Positions 42,462 to 52,159 of a stretch of 64,000 nucleotides of DNA are shown here, piece by piece. Source of the stretch: an uncultured Oscillospiraceae bacterium. GTDB taxonomy: Bacteria > Bacillota > Clostridia > Oscillospirales > Ruminococcaceae. The notes beneath the pieces were generated by a model that saw nothing but the letters and a program-made list of their open reading frames with translations, was not told the origin of the DNA and did not search any database. The stretch covers positions 10,168 through 74,167 of the forward strand of contig CAUDDP010000002.1 in NCBI GenBank assembly GCA_958448395.1, read 5' to 3'. A program made the translations under genes and the position numbers. The number at the start of each line of letters is the position of its first letter. Position 1 is the first letter of the stretch.

Positions 42462-42644
42462 ATACGATCTCCTATCTGTTTGATTTTCAAAAATCAGTTT
42501 TTGGGTTCCTGTTGTTATTATACCACATTGTCATTTATAGCATTCTGTATTTTGATGTTTATTTTTATTTTCCTATTTAAACTTGCTTACAGCAAATAAA
42601 AATTTGATTTTTTTCTAATTTTTCATCCCTTTTGGAAAATCCAA

Positions 42645-42673
42645 TTGACAACATTTTATTTCTGTGGTATAAT
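42645..42673 (+). promoter_or_regulatory. Sigma-A promoter for pyr operon
   Basis: TTGACA, a 17-base spacer, then TATAAT. The gap 42462-42644 upstream holds only the divergent adhE control region. Confidence 0.9.
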
Positions 42674-42689
42674 AACAAAAATGATTCCT

Positions 42690-42829
42690 TTAAGTCGATC
42701 CAGAGAGGTCGGAAAGGCGTTTCAAGCTTGCGGCAGGTTGTGAGGAACAATCTCTGATTTTGCAGTGTGTATTGCAGCTATTTGCAGTAGAAGCATGCTT
42801 ACTCGTCGAAGGATGAGTAAGCATTTTTT
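42690..42829 (+). promoter_or_regulatory. PyrR-binding attenuator leader
   Basis: The binding-loop consensus TCCAGAGAGGTCGGAAAGG lies at about 42698-42716. It is followed by an antiterminator-competent stretch and an intrinsic terminator at 42796-42829 (TGCTTACTC/GAGTAAGCA arms, T6). By analogy with Bacillus, UMP-bound PyrR stabilises the anti-antiterminator and so favours termination. The first gene after the terminator is pyrR itself. Confidence 0.9.
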
Positions 42830-42861
42830 ATGAAAAATAGCAGAAAGGAGGCAGTACATAG

Positions 42862-43374
42862 TTGAAAACCATTATGGATGAAGCCGCCATGCAGCGTGCG
42901 ATTACTCGCATTGCCTATGAAATATTAGAGCGTAATCGTGGAGCAGAACAGTTGGCGATTATTGGAATCTATTCCAGAGGTGTTGTTCTGGCAGAGCGGA
43001 TTGCAAAACGAATTGCTGTATTGGAACATCGACAGGTTGCATTGGGTACATTGGATATTACAACCTATCGGGACGATAAAGTAGTGGTTAATCATGCAGA
43101 AAAGACAAAAATTGATTTTTCAGTGCAGGATAAAAGAGTAATTTTAGTGGACGATGTACTCTATACTGGTAGGAGTTGTCGTGCTGCTATGGATGCTGTT
43201 TTGGCAAGAGGCCGCCCAAATAGTATCCAGCTTGCAGTTTTGATTGACCGTGGTCATCGAGAACTTCCGATTCGACCCGATTATGTCGGAAAAAATCTCC
43301 CCACTGCACAGACGGAAAAAGTAAAGGTTTCTGTTAAAGAACTGGATGATACAGACTGCGTTGTTATTTTTTAA
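42862..43374 (+). CDS. pyrR: Bifunctional pyr operon regulator/uracil phosphoribosyltransferase
   Basis: PyrR binds the pyr leader RNA when UMP or UTP is present and also has weak UPRTase activity. The start is TTG, ten bases after AAAGGAGG, giving 170 aa. The PRPP loop [17 protein letters not shown] lies near residue 95. [18 protein letters not shown] near 36 and [19 protein letters not shown] near 128 are further family blocks. It is the first gene of the pyr operon, immediately behind its own attenuator. Confidence 0.97.
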   Translation: MKTIMDEAAMQRAITRIAYEILERNRGAEQLAIIGIYSRGVVLAERIAKRIAVLEHRQVALGTLDITTYRDDKVVVNHAEKTKIDFSVQDKRVILVDDVLYTGRSCRAAMDAVLARGRPNSIQLAVLIDRGHRELPIRPDYVGKNLPTAQTEKVKVSVKELDDTDCVVIF

Positions 43375-43410
43375 TAATTGATACAACCTATAGAAAGGAT
43401 GATGCTGTTG

Positions 43411-44685
43411 ATGCAGACAATTTTATTGCAAAATGTAACGGACGCATACGGCGTTTGCAGTGATTTTCTGGTGGCAGACGGAAAAATTACAAAACGTGCA
43501 GCGGCCAATACGTTACAGGAGGCAGCGGATGTAAGAATTCCGGCAAATGGATTCACGATTTTCCCAGGTTTGTTTGATATGCATGTGCATTTGCGTGATC
43601 CGGGCTTTACGCAGAAAGAAGATATCATTACGGGTGCAGCCGCTGCACTGGCAGGTGGTATTACAGGTGTCGCTTGTATGCCAAATACCAAACCAACCAT
43701 TGACACACCGGAAACAGTACAATATATTTTGAAAAAAGCAAAACAAACCGGTGTGCAGGTGCATCCGATAGGCTGTATTACCAATGGTATGAAAGGAACC
43801 TCTCTCTGTGATTATCCAGCATTGATGAAAGCTGGTATTTGTGCAATTTCAGATGATGGCAGACCAGTTGAAAATGCAGAGCAAATGCGTCTGGCACTGG
43901 AGCAAGCAAGAGAACTGAATCTTCCTGTTATTTCCCATTGTGAAGACTTGTCGATTATTAATGGTGGTATCATCAATAAGGGGAACATTTCCGAACAATT
44001 ACAAGTAAAGGGGATGGATCGTGCGTCTGAGGACTATATTACAGCAAGAGAAATCATTTTGGCTGCTTCTGTAAACGGAGCAATTCACATTGCCCACGTT
44101 AGTACAAAAGGCAGTGTGGAAATGATTCGGCAAGCAAAAAAAGCGGGCATTGCTGTAACTTGCGAGACTTGTCCGCATTATTTCCTGATGACAGAGGAAA
44201 AAGTATTATCAAAGGATGCAGACTATCGGATGAATCCACCACTTCGAACAGAAGAAGACCGAAAAGCAGTCTTAGCGGGTATTTTGGACGGCACAATTGA
44301 TTGCATTGTCACAGATCATGCACCACATACGCCAGCAGAAAAAAGTGATTTCTATCACGCTCCAAATGGTGTTATCGGTATGGAGACTTCTTTGGCAGCA
44401 ACGCTGACACTTTATCATCAGCACTTGCTGACACTGCCGGATATTGTACGGCTGATGGCAGATCGTCCAAGAGAAATTCTGCATCTGCCGAAGCAAGACC
44501 TAGAGGAAGATGCACCAGCAAACTTTACACTGGTTGATTTAAATAAAGAATGGACAGTCGATCCGGAAAAAATGAAATCCAAGGCACGCAATGCAGTCTT
44601 TAAGAAGATGCAGTTTCGTGGAAAAGCAGTACTGACGATGACAGATGGTGTCATTCGGTATTGGAACAAGGATGAAATCGAATAG
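43411..44685 (+). CDS. pyrC: Dihydroorotase
   Basis: This class I dihydroorotase cyclises carbamoyl aspartate to dihydroorotate at a zinc site. The likely start is the ATG at 43411 (MQTILLQNVTDAYG), 424 aa; ATGs at 43399 and 43402 sit on or next to the AAAGGA site. Motifs: the metal-binding DMHVHLRDPGFTQKEDI near residue 52, CMPNTKPTIDTPETV near 88, ISHCEDLS near 170, HIAHVSTKGSVE near 222, and the catalytic TDHAPHTPAEK near 295. It follows pyrR. No pyrB (aspartate transcarbamylase) is in this operon. Confidence 0.95.
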   Translation: MQTILLQNVTDAYGVCSDFLVADGKITKRAAANTLQEAADVRIPANGFTIFPGLFDMHVHLRDPGFTQKEDIITGAAAALAGGITGVACMPNTKPTIDTPETVQYILKKAKQTGVQVHPIGCITNGMKGTSLCDYPALMKAGICAISDDGRPVENAEQMRLALEQARELNLPVISHCEDLSIINGGIINKGNISEQLQVKGMDRASEDYITAREIILAASVNGAIHIAHVSTKGSVEMIRQAKKAGIAVTCETCPHYFLMTEEKVLSKDADYRMNPPLRTEEDRKAVLAGILDGTIDCIVTDHAPHTPAEKSDFYHAPNGVIGMETSLAATLTLYHQHLLTLPDIVRLMADRPREILHLPKQDLEEDAPANFTLVDLNKEWTVDPEKMKSKARNAVFKKMQFRGKAVLTMTDGVIRYWNKDEIE

Positions 44686-44700
44686 AAAGGAACAAAAAGT

Positions 44701-45621
44701 ATGGCATTTGACAGACTGATCAAACGCATTCAGGAAACCAGCAACCCTTCTGTTGTGGGACTGGATCCGAAGCTGGACTACGTTCCAACATTTATTAAGG
44801 AAAAGCATTTTGCAGAAGATGGTATGACCCTGCACGCTGCTGCAAATGCAATTCGAGAATTTAATTTTGCATTGATTGATGCCCTGTGCGATATTGTTCC
44901 GGCAGTTAAGCCGCAGGCAGCGTATTATGAGATGTACGGTTACGAGGGCGTAAGAGTGCTTGCAGAGACAATTGCCTATGCAAAAAGCAAAAATATGTTT
45001 GTGATTACAGATGGCAAACGAAATGACATCGGTGCAACTATGGAAGCCTATGCAACTGCACATCTCGGCAGCGTAATTGTCGGCACAGAAACGATCGAAC
45101 CGTTCGGTGCAGATGCTTTGACTGTCAATGGCTATCTTGGAACGGACGGTATTCGTCCACTGCTGCGTATTTGTGCAGAACGGGATAAGGGAATTTTTGT
45201 TCTAGTTAAGACCTCCAATCCATCCAGCGGTGAGTTGCAAGATCAGAAAATCGGTGAAAATACCATTTATGATGTCATGGGTGATATGTGTGAGTCTTGG
45301 GGGGCTGATCAGATTGGTGAAACCGGCTATTCCGCAGTGGGTGCGGTAGTTGGTGCAACCTATCCAGAACAGCTTAGGGAATTACGGAGTCGCCTGCCGC
45401 ACACGTTTTTCTTAGTGCCGGGTTATGGGGCACAAGGTGGTGGTGCAGTCGGTGTTGCAGCTGCCTTTGACAAAAATGGATTGGGAGCAATTGTCAATTC
45501 TTCTCGTGGCATTATGTGTGCTTATCAGAAAGAAACAAATTGTCCGGATGCAGACTTTGCAGGTGCAGCACGCAGAGAGGCAATCCGAATGCGAGAAGAT
45601 TTGTGCAGTCATATTAAATAA
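44701..45621 (+). CDS. pyrF: Orotidine 5'-phosphate decarboxylase (long type)
   Basis: PyrF converts OMP to UMP. The 306-aa protein belongs to the long (type 2) branch. The catalytic Lys-Asp network lies in ITDGKRNDIGATMEAYA near residue 103. VVGLDPKLDYVP is the N-terminal substrate loop, and the phosphate loop is PGYGAQGGGAV near 240. The start has AAAGGAAC upstream. It lies 15 bases after pyrC and 21 before carA. Confidence 0.96.
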   Translation: MAFDRLIKRIQETSNPSVVGLDPKLDYVPTFIKEKHFAEDGMTLHAAANAIREFNFALIDALCDIVPAVKPQAAYYEMYGYEGVRVLAETIAYAKSKNMFVITDGKRNDIGATMEAYATAHLGSVIVGTETIEPFGADALTVNGYLGTDGIRPLLRICAERDKGIFVLVKTSNPSSGELQDQKIGENTIYDVMGDMCESWGADQIGETGYSAVGAVVGATYPEQLRELRSRLPHTFFLVPGYGAQGGGAVGVAAAFDKNGLGAIVNSSRGIMCAYQKETNCPDADFAGAARREAIRMREDLCSHIK

Positions 45622-45642
45622 CTTTTGGAAAGGACTGGAATC

Positions 45643-46749
45643 ATGTCTTTGTTTAATCAAGGAGAAAAAGCGTATCTTCTGCTTGCGGATGGTACGATTT
45701 TGGAGGGAATTCATTTCGGCGTGAAAGGAACTGCAGTCGGCGAGGTAGTATTTACCACAGGTATGACTGCTTATCAGGAAACGATGACTGACCCGAGCTA
45801 CTATGGCCAACTGGTCATTCAAACATTTCCGCTCATTGGCAATTACGGTGTCAATGAAGCTGATAATGAATCAGACCGCTCCTATATTCGTGGCTATATT
45901 GTACGGGAATGGTGCAATACACCCTCTAATTTTCGTATGGAATCGGATGTCAATACGTTTTTAGAAGAACAAAATATCATTGGCATTCACAGTATCGACA
46001 CCAGAAGCCTAACCAGAAAAATTAGAGAATATGGGGTCATGAACGGTGCAATTACAACAGAAGATGTCTATAGACAAAAAGATGCTCTGTTAGAGCAGAT
46101 TCGTGCCTATACAGTTAAAAATGCAATTTGTTCTGTTACCGGTGATAAGAAACGGGTGTACAGCAATCCCAATCCGAAATACAGAGTCGCTTTGTTTGAC
46201 TTTGGTTATAAACGGAACATTCGAAACGAATTGGTGGCACGAGGATGTGAGGTCACCGTTCTTCCAGCATTAACTAGTGCAGAAGAAGTAAAAGCAATGG
46301 CACCGGACGGCATTATGCTTTCCAACGGTCCTGGTGACCCAACAGAAAATCAGGCAGTCATTGACAATGTACGTGCAGTTGCAGAACTGGGAATCCCGAT
46401 TTTTGGAATTTGTCTGGGACATCAATTACTGGCATTGTCACAGGGTGCACGAACAGAGAAACTCAAATATGGTCACCGTGGTGCCAATCAACCGGTAATT
46501 GATTTGCAGAGCGGACGTACCTATGTCACCAGTCAAAATCACGGTTATGCTGTTGTTGGTGATAGCTTAGATCCGTCTATTGGAACGGTTTCTCACATCA
46601 ATGCGAATGACCACACCTGTGAAGGTATTCGTTATCATAAAATCAATGCTTTCACGGTACAGTTCCATCCAGAAGCACACGGTGGTCCACTGGATACTGC
46701 ATACTTGTTTGATGAATTCCTTGCTGGAATGGAAAAGGAGAAAATGTAA
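45643..46749 (+). CDS. carA: Carbamoyl phosphate synthase small subunit
   Basis: The glutaminase subunit supplies ammonia to CarB. The ATG at 45643 (MSLFNQGEKAYLLLADG) follows GGAAAGG and gives 368 aa; a TTG 18 bases upstream overlaps that site. N-terminal CPSase block: GEVVFTTGMTAYQETMTDPS near residue 35. The class I amidotransferase domain has the nucleophile Cys in FGICLGHQLLALSQGA near 256, KYGHRGANQPV, and the His-Glu pair in QFHPEAHGGPLDT near 345. carB starts two bases after the stop. Confidence 0.97.
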   Translation: MSLFNQGEKAYLLLADGTILEGIHFGVKGTAVGEVVFTTGMTAYQETMTDPSYYGQLVIQTFPLIGNYGVNEADNESDRSYIRGYIVREWCNTPSNFRMESDVNTFLEEQNIIGIHSIDTRSLTRKIREYGVMNGAITTEDVYRQKDALLEQIRAYTVKNAICSVTGDKKRVYSNPNPKYRVALFDFGYKRNIRNELVARGCEVTVLPALTSAEEVKAMAPDGIMLSNGPGDPTENQAVIDNVRAVAELGIPIFGICLGHQLLALSQGARTEKLKYGHRGANQPVIDLQSGRTYVTSQNHGYAVVGDSLDPSIGTVSHINANDHTCEGIRYHKINAFTVQFHPEAHGGPLDTAYLFDEFLAGMEKEKM

Positions 46750-46751
46750 CC

Positions 46752-49700
46752 ATGCCATTGAGAAGCGATATAAAAAAGGTACTTGTAATTGGTTCTGGTC
46801 CAATTATTATCGGACAGGCAGCCGAATTTGACTATGCCGGCACACAAGCATGCCGTGCTTTAAAGCAGGAGGGGATTGAAGTTGTCCTAATTAATTCCAA
46901 TCCTGCAACCATTATGACGGATAAAGCAATGGCGGATAAGGTGTACATTGAACCGCTGACACTGGATGTGGTAAAGCGTATCATCCAAATTGAAAAGCCA
47001 GACAGCCTGCTCTCTACTATGGGTGGTCAAACAGGTCTGACCCTTTCCATGCAACTAGCAGAAGAAGGATTTTTGGAAGCAAACGGCGTGAAGCTGCTGG
47101 GAGCTGACCCACTGACCATTCACAAGGCAGAAGACCGTCAGGCATTTAAAGATACTATGGAAAAAATCCATCAGCCTTGTATTCCGTCTAAGGTCGTAGA
47201 AACAGTAGAAGATGCAGTTGCATTTGCAAAAGAAATTCATTACCCAGTTATCGTTCGTCCTGCATTTACGCTTGGTGGTACGGGCGGCGGTATTGCAGAT
47301 AACGAAGAAATGCTACGAGATATCTGCAAAAACGGGCTGCGTCTTTCTCCAATTACACAGGTGCTGATTGAAAAATGTATCAGCGGTTGGAAGGAAATCG
47401 AATTTGAAGTCATCCGTGACCGTAAGGGCAATGTAATTACTGTTTGTTCGATGGAAAACTTTGACCCAGTTGGTGTGCATACTGGTGATAGTATTGTTAT
47501 CGCTCCGGCAGTGACACTGACAGACCGGGAATATCAGATGCTGCGTACTGCTGCATTGAATATTATTTCCGAACTAAAGGTAGAGGGAGGCTGTAACTGT
47601 CAATTTGCACTGCATCCAACCAGTATGCAGTACGCTGTTATTGAAGTAAATCCTCGTGTATCCCGTTCTTCTGCATTGGCATCCAAAGCAACCGGTTATC
47701 CGATTGCAAAGGTAGCAACCAGAATTGCCATTGGATATACACTGGACGAAATTATCAATCAAGTGACAGGCAAAACCTATGCTTGCTTTGAACCAGCACT
47801 GGACTATGTAGTTGTCAAATATCCAAAGTGGGCATTTGACAAATTTGTCTATGCAAAACGGACACTGGGCACACAGATGAAAGCGACCGGTGAGGTCATG
47901 GCAATCGGCACCAGCTTTGAACAGGCAATTATGAAAGCAGTACGTTCTATTGAACTGGGTGTCGATTCTATGAACATGAAAAAATATGCAAAAATGCCAT
48001 TGGAAAAAATCATGGAACACCTAAAGGTCGTAGATGATGAGCGTGCCTTCCAAGTATTTGAAGCTCTGAAGCGTGGTGTTACCGTAGAAGAACTACATGA
48101 AAAAACCATGATTGACTGCTGGTTCCTGAATAAGCTGCTGAATTTGGTGCACTTGGAGCAGTGGCTGGCAGACGGTGAGCTGACAGAACAAAAATATAAG
48201 CTTGCAAAACAATATGGCTATTTGGATGCAACCATTGAGCGGATGTCTGGGCAGAAGTGTCCTCTGCATCAACATGCGGTTTATAAAATGGTAGATACCT
48301 GTGCCGGAGAGTTTAAGGCAGAAACACCGTATTTTTATTCGACCTATGATGAAGAAAATGAAGCATTACAGTTTATAGAACGAACTGCAACTGGCAAGAA
48401 AAAGGTGATTGTATTTGGTTCCGGACCGATTCGGATTGGACAGGGAATCGAATTTGACTACTGTTCTGTACACTGTGTCTGGACATTGAAAGAAATGGGA
48501 TACGAGGCCATTATCTGCAACAACAATCCAGAAACGGTTTCTACAGATTTTGATACCGGTGACCGTCTGTATTTCGATCCTCTGACGAAGGAGGACGTTG
48601 CAAACATCATTCAGACAGAACAGCCATTCGGCGTAGTAGTACAATTCGGTGGGCAAACTGCTATCAACTTGACCCGTTATCTGTCTGATATGGGCGTGAA
48701 TATTCTGGGGACGACCGCAGACGATATTGATGCTGCTGAGGACAGAGAGCGATTTGATGAACTTCTAGCAAAATGCGGCATTCCTCGTCCGGCTGGTTTA
48801 ACGGTTATGACAACAGAAGAAGCGTTGGCAGCTGCAAATCAACTGGGATATCCAGTTTTGATGCGTCCGTCTTATGTGCTGGGCGGTCAAAATATGATTA
48901 TTGCACATTCTGACAAAGACATCATAGAGTATATGGAAATCATTACAAGCCATATGATTGAAAATCCTGTATTGATTGATAAATATATGATGGGAACAGA
49001 AGTTGAAGTCGATGCTATTTGTGATGGAACAGATTTCTTGATTCCGGGCATTATGGAACATGTAGAACGTGCCGGTATTCACTCTGGTGACTCCATTTCC
49101 ATCTATCCGGCACAAAACCTGAGTCCGAAGATAACAGAAACGATTGTGCGGTATACTGGTTTACTGGCAAAAGAGCTACACGCAGTTGGTTTGATTAATA
49201 TTCAGTATGTCGTCTATAACAACGAAGTTTATGTCATTGAGGTAAATCCACGTTCTTCCAGAACCGTACCGTATATCAGTAAGGTAACAGGCATTCCGAT
49301 GGTAGACCTTGCAACGAAAATTATGCTGGGTGAAACGCTCAAGAGTCTCGGTTATGAAAGTGGTCTGTATCCAGCAGGTGATTATGTTGCAGTAAAGGTT
49401 CCAGTCTTCAGCTTTGAAAAACTACAGGATGTAGATACCATGCTTGGTCCGGAAATGAAGTCCACCGGAGAATGTCTGGGCATTGGCAGAACGTTTGAAG
49501 ATGCTCTGTTGAAGGGCTTGATTGCAGCCGGCTATGACCTGAAGAAAGAAGGCGGCGTACTGATTTCTGTTCGGGATACGGACAAGCAGGAAATCATTCC
49601 GATTGCTGATCGTTTTTCTCGAATGGGCTTTGAACTGTATGGTACAGATGGTACTGCAAATGTTTTGAATCACAATATGATTGCCACCAATTTGGTACGA

Positions 49701-49943
49701 AAAATTTCTGAAGGAGAACCGAACACCATCACGCTTTTAGAGAGCGGAAAGATTCACTATATGATTTCCACTTCTGAAAAAGGCAGAATGCCAGCAAGAG
49801 ACAGCGTGAAAATGCGTCGGAAGTCGGTAGAACGTTCTATCTGTTGTCTAACTGCCATTGACACGGCTTCGGCTCTTTCCAAGATTTTGGAGTCTGGTCG
49901 CAGTATTGATGATGTAGAATTGATTGATATTACAAAGATTTAA
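46752..49943 (+). CDS. carB: Carbamoyl phosphate synthase large subunit
   Basis: The 1063-aa synthetase makes carbamoyl phosphate from bicarbonate, ammonia and two ATP. Two homologous ATP-grasp halves are visible: KVLVIGSGPIIIGQAAEFDY near residue 8 and KKVIVFGSGPIRIGQGIEFD near 550. The substrate-binding blocks EVNPRVSRSSALASKATGYP (near 300) and EVNPRSSRTVPYISKVTG (near 830) repeat likewise. The C-terminal MGS-like allosteric domain (about 930-1063) includes GFELYGTDGTANVL. AAGGAG precedes the start. As part of this PyrR-controlled operon it is likely the pyrimidine-linked enzyme. Confidence 0.98.
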   Translation: MPLRSDIKKVLVIGSGPIIIGQAAEFDYAGTQACRALKQEGIEVVLINSNPATIMTDKAMADKVYIEPLTLDVVKRIIQIEKPDSLLSTMGGQTGLTLSMQLAEEGFLEANGVKLLGADPLTIHKAEDRQAFKDTMEKIHQPCIPSKVVETVEDAVAFAKEIHYPVIVRPAFTLGGTGGGIADNEEMLRDICKNGLRLSPITQVLIEKCISGWKEIEFEVIRDRKGNVITVCSMENFDPVGVHTGDSIVIAPAVTLTDREYQMLRTAALNIISELKVEGGCNCQFALHPTSMQYAVIEVNPRVSRSSALASKATGYPIAKVATRIAIGYTLDEIINQVTGKTYACFEPALDYVVVKYPKWAFDKFVYAKRTLGTQMKATGEVMAIGTSFEQAIMKAVRSIELGVDSMNMKKYAKMPLEKIMEHLKVVDDERAFQVFEALKRGVTVEELHEKTMIDCWFLNKLLNLVHLEQWLADGELTEQKYKLAKQYGYLDATIERMSGQKCPLHQHAVYKMVDTCAGEFKAETPYFYSTYDEENEALQFIERTATGKKKVIVFGSGPIRIGQGIEFDYCSVHCVWTLKEMGYEAIICNNNPETVSTDFDTGDRLYFDPLTKEDVANIIQTEQPFGVVVQFGGQTAINLTRYLSDMGVNILGTTADDIDAAEDRERFDELLAKCGIPRPAGLTVMTTEEALAAANQLGYPVLMRPSYVLGGQNMIIAHSDKDIIEYMEIITSHMIENPVLIDKYMMGTEVEVDAICDGTDFLIPGIMEHVERAGIHSGDSISIYPAQNLSPKITETIVRYTGLLAKELHAVGLINIQYVVYNNEVYVIEVNPRSSRTVPYISKVTGIPMVDLATKIMLGETLKSLGYESGLYPAGDYVAVKVPVFSFEKLQDVDTMLGPEMKSTGECLGIGRTFEDALLKGLIAAGYDLKKEGGVLISVRDTDKQEIIPIADRFSRMGFELYGTDGTANVLNHNMIATNLVRKISEGEPNTITLLESGKIHYMISTSEKGRMPARDSVKMRRKSVERSICCLTAIDTASALSKILESGRSIDDVELIDITKI

Positions 49944-49972
49944 TGCTTTTGCAAAAATCAATCAAACGATGT

Positions 49973-50013
49973 GTAAATGCGGATGGGATGCAATGCCTAT
50001 CCGCATTTCAAAA
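49973..50013 (+). other. carB-pyrK intergenic hairpin
   Basis: AAATGCGGAT-GG pairs with CC-TATCCGCATTT (one mismatch or wobble) around an 8-base loop. It is followed by CAAAAAGGAGG, the pyrK ribosome site, not a T-run. It may stabilise or process the polycistronic RNA. Confidence 0.5.
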
Positions 50014-50029
50014 AGGAGGCGTGAATAAA

Positions 50030-50803
50030 ATGCGATATCATCAAGGAAACTATCCGATTTTAGAAAAAAAGCTTCTTGCAAAAAATATGGTGCAATATGT
50101 AATTTATTGTCCTGAGATTGCGTCTGCGGCACAGCCGGGACAATTTGTTCATATTCTGCCAACCGGACATACCCTGCGAAGACCTATTTCTCTCTGCGAA
50201 ATAAATCCGGAAAAAGGTACAATTTGCATTGTATTTGAATTAAAAGGCAGTGGCACAGAGATGCTGGCGAACTGTAATGTTGGAGACTGCATGGATGTGC
50301 TTGGCTCGTTGGGACATGGATTTACATTGCTGCCAGATGCAAAACGAGTAATTTTATTAGGCGGTGGAATTGGAAACCCTCCCATGTTGCCATTGGCACA
50401 GTATTATCATGAGCGTGCAACTGTAATCAGTGGATTTCGCAGTGCAGAATTTGTGATTTTGCAGGAAGCCTTTCAAACATCTGGTGCAGAAACAATACTC
50501 TGTACGGATAATGGCACGATTGGACGGCACAGTCTTGTAACAGAACCGCTACAGGAATTGCTGATGTCACAGACAATTGATGCGGTTTATGCCTGCGGAC
50601 CCAAACCAATGTTGCGTGCCATTGCTGCAATCGCAAATGAGAAAGATGTTTTCTGTGAGGTTTCTTTGGAAGAACGTATGGGCTGTGGGATTGGAGCATG
50701 TCTGGTCTGTGCCTGTCAATTGAAACGAGAAGGGAAGTCAGTTTCTGCACATGTTTGCAAAGATGGACCTGTCTTTTCTGCAAAGGAGGTTGTATGGGGA
50801 TGA
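50030..50803 (+). CDS. pyrK: Dihydroorotate dehydrogenase electron transfer subunit
   Basis: PyrK carries FAD and a [2Fe-2S] cluster and passes electrons from PyrD to NAD+. The ATG at 50030 (MRYHQGNYPILEKK) follows AAGGAGG and gives 257 aa; the open frame upstream is noncoding. The FAD site is LRRPISLCEIN near residue 47, the NAD/FAD Gly-rich loop is VILLGGGIGNPPMLPLA near 107, and YACGPKPMLRAI follows near 188. The cluster Cys are in ERMGCGIGACLVCACQ near 215, with another in HVCKDGPVF near 238. Its stop overlaps pyrD. Confidence 0.96.
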   Translation: MRYHQGNYPILEKKLLAKNMVQYVIYCPEIASAAQPGQFVHILPTGHTLRRPISLCEINPEKGTICIVFELKGSGTEMLANCNVGDCMDVLGSLGHGFTLLPDAKRVILLGGGIGNPPMLPLAQYYHERATVISGFRSAEFVILQEAFQTSGAETILCTDNGTIGRHSLVTEPLQELLMSQTIDAVYACGPKPMLRAIAAIANEKDVFCEVSLEERMGCGIGACLVCACQLKREGKSVSAHVCKDGPVFSAKEVVWG

Positions 50804-51711
50804 CCAATTTATCTGTCAATATTGCCGGAGTTTCATTTAAAAATCCCATCATTCCAGCATCTGGTGTATTTGGATATGGGCATGAATACGAAGTTTTATT
50901 TCCGCTTTCTAAATTAGGTGGTATTGCCACGAAGGGAACCACCATTACGCCACGTCCCGGCAATCCCTCTCCTCGTATTGCAGAAACGCCATCCGGTATG
51001 CTGAATTCAGTCGGCTTGCAAAATCCGGGAATTGATGCATTTATATCACGGGAACTTCCATATTTGTTGACCAAAGATACCGTTATTCTTGCCAATATTG
51101 CCGGTTCGACTGTGGAGGAGTGTGTTACGATTGCAGAACGGCTGGATGCAACGGATGTACACATGATTGAATTAAACATCTCCTGTCCAAATGTCAAAAA
51201 GGGTGGTGCAGCATTCGGTGTACATTGCGATTCAGCAGAACGGATTACGGCTGCTGTACGAAATGCAACCAAAAAACCATTGGTTGTAAAGCTTTCTCCC
51301 AACGTCACAGATATTGCTGAAATTGCAAGAGCCGTTGAGTCTGCCGGTGCAGATGCGGTTTCTTTAATCAATACCTTGCTTGGTATGCGGATTGATATTC
51401 GGACAAGACGTCCAATTTTACGAAATAATGTTGGTGGTATGTCCGGTCCGGCTGTTTTCCCCGTTGCAGTAAGGATGGTATGGCAGGTAGCAAATGCTGT
51501 TTCCATTCCAGTCATTGGAATGGGTGGCGTGGATAGTGGTGCAGCTGCTTTGGAAATGATGTTGGCTGGTGCCAGTGCGGTACAGGTTGGTGCTGCAATT
51601 TTCACAGACCCCTATGCACCAATTCGGATTATTGATGAATTACAGACATTGCTGGAAGAACAGCATATTACAGATGTAAAAGAAATCATTGGTGCCGTAA
51701 AGCCATGGTAA
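50794..51711 (+). CDS. pyrD: Dihydroorotate dehydrogenase, catalytic subunit (class 1B)
   Basis: PyrD oxidises dihydroorotate to orotate with FMN. The 305-aa protein is the class 1B catalytic subunit, matching the pyrK next to it. Motifs: NPIIPASGVFGYGHEY near residue 18, ATKGTTITPRPGNP near 46, NSVGLQNPG near 70, the catalytic Cys in ELNISCPNVKKGG near 130, and the FMN phosphate loop IGMGGVDSGAAALEMMLAGA near 245. The start at 50794 lies four bases after AAGGAGG; the ATG at 50800, ten bases after, is a fair alternative. Confidence 0.96.
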   Translation: MGMTNLSVNIAGVSFKNPIIPASGVFGYGHEYEVLFPLSKLGGIATKGTTITPRPGNPSPRIAETPSGMLNSVGLQNPGIDAFISRELPYLLTKDTVILANIAGSTVEECVTIAERLDATDVHMIELNISCPNVKKGGAAFGVHCDSAERITAAVRNATKKPLVVKLSPNVTDIAEIARAVESAGADAVSLINTLLGMRIDIRTRRPILRNNVGGMSGPAVFPVAVRMVWQVANAVSIPVIGMGGVDSGAAALEMMLAGASAVQVGAAIFTDPYAPIRIIDELQTLLEEQHITDVKEIIGAVKPW

Positions 51712-51727
51712 AACAGGAGGAATCCAA

Positions 51728-52159
51728 ATGATTATCTTAGGAGTGGATTTTGGAGAAGCCAGAACAGGACTTGCAATTTGTGACCGTTCTGAACTGCTTG
51801 CCTCTCCGGTCGGAACAGTGGCAGAAGCAGATTTTGATATCTGTTTGGAAAAGGTTGCGGCCATTGCCATGGAACGAAAGGTGGCACGTATTGTTGTCGG
51901 ATATCCGAAAAATATGAATGGTACAATCGGCGAACGCGCAGAACGTTGTCAACAGTTCGCCGATTGTCTGCGAGAAAAAACCAAACTGGAAACGGTTCTT
52001 TGGGATGAACGCAACACTACTGTCAGTGCACATAACTATTTAAATCAGACCAATACCAGAGGAAAAAAGAGAAAAGCCGTTGTGGATACAGTTGCAGCGA
52101 CTATTATTTTAGAGAGCTATCTTGCCTATCGAAAGAACCATTCGGAAGACCTTTCATAG
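51728..52159 (+). CDS. ruvX: RuvX/YqgF-family putative Holliday junction resolvase (pre-16S rRNA nuclease)
   Basis: The 143-aa RNase H-like protein has the first acidic residue in LGVDFGEARTGLAICD, the block IVVGYPKNMNGTIGERAERC near residue 58, and the closing DERNTTVSAHNYL near 97, with the last Asp in AVVDTVAATIILESYL near 122. YqgF processes the 5' end of 16S rRNA in E. coli; the resolvase role is less certain. The start has AGGAGG. It follows pyrD by 16 bases and may be read through from the pyr operon. Confidence 0.94.
   Translation: MIILGVDFGEARTGLAICDRSELLASPVGTVAEADFDICLEKVAAIAMERKVARIVVGYPKNMNGTIGERAERCQQFADCLREKTKLETVLWDERNTTVSAHNYLNQTNTRGKKRKAVVDTVAATIILESYLAYRKNHSEDLS

Noticed and set aside
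42462..42540. Rex operator upstream of adhE
   Set aside because: Only one TTGTTA half-site is present; the opposite half does not match.
50427..51605. 392-codon minus-strand frame
   Set aside because: It is antisense to pyrK and pyrD, which are certain; no ribosome site or domain.
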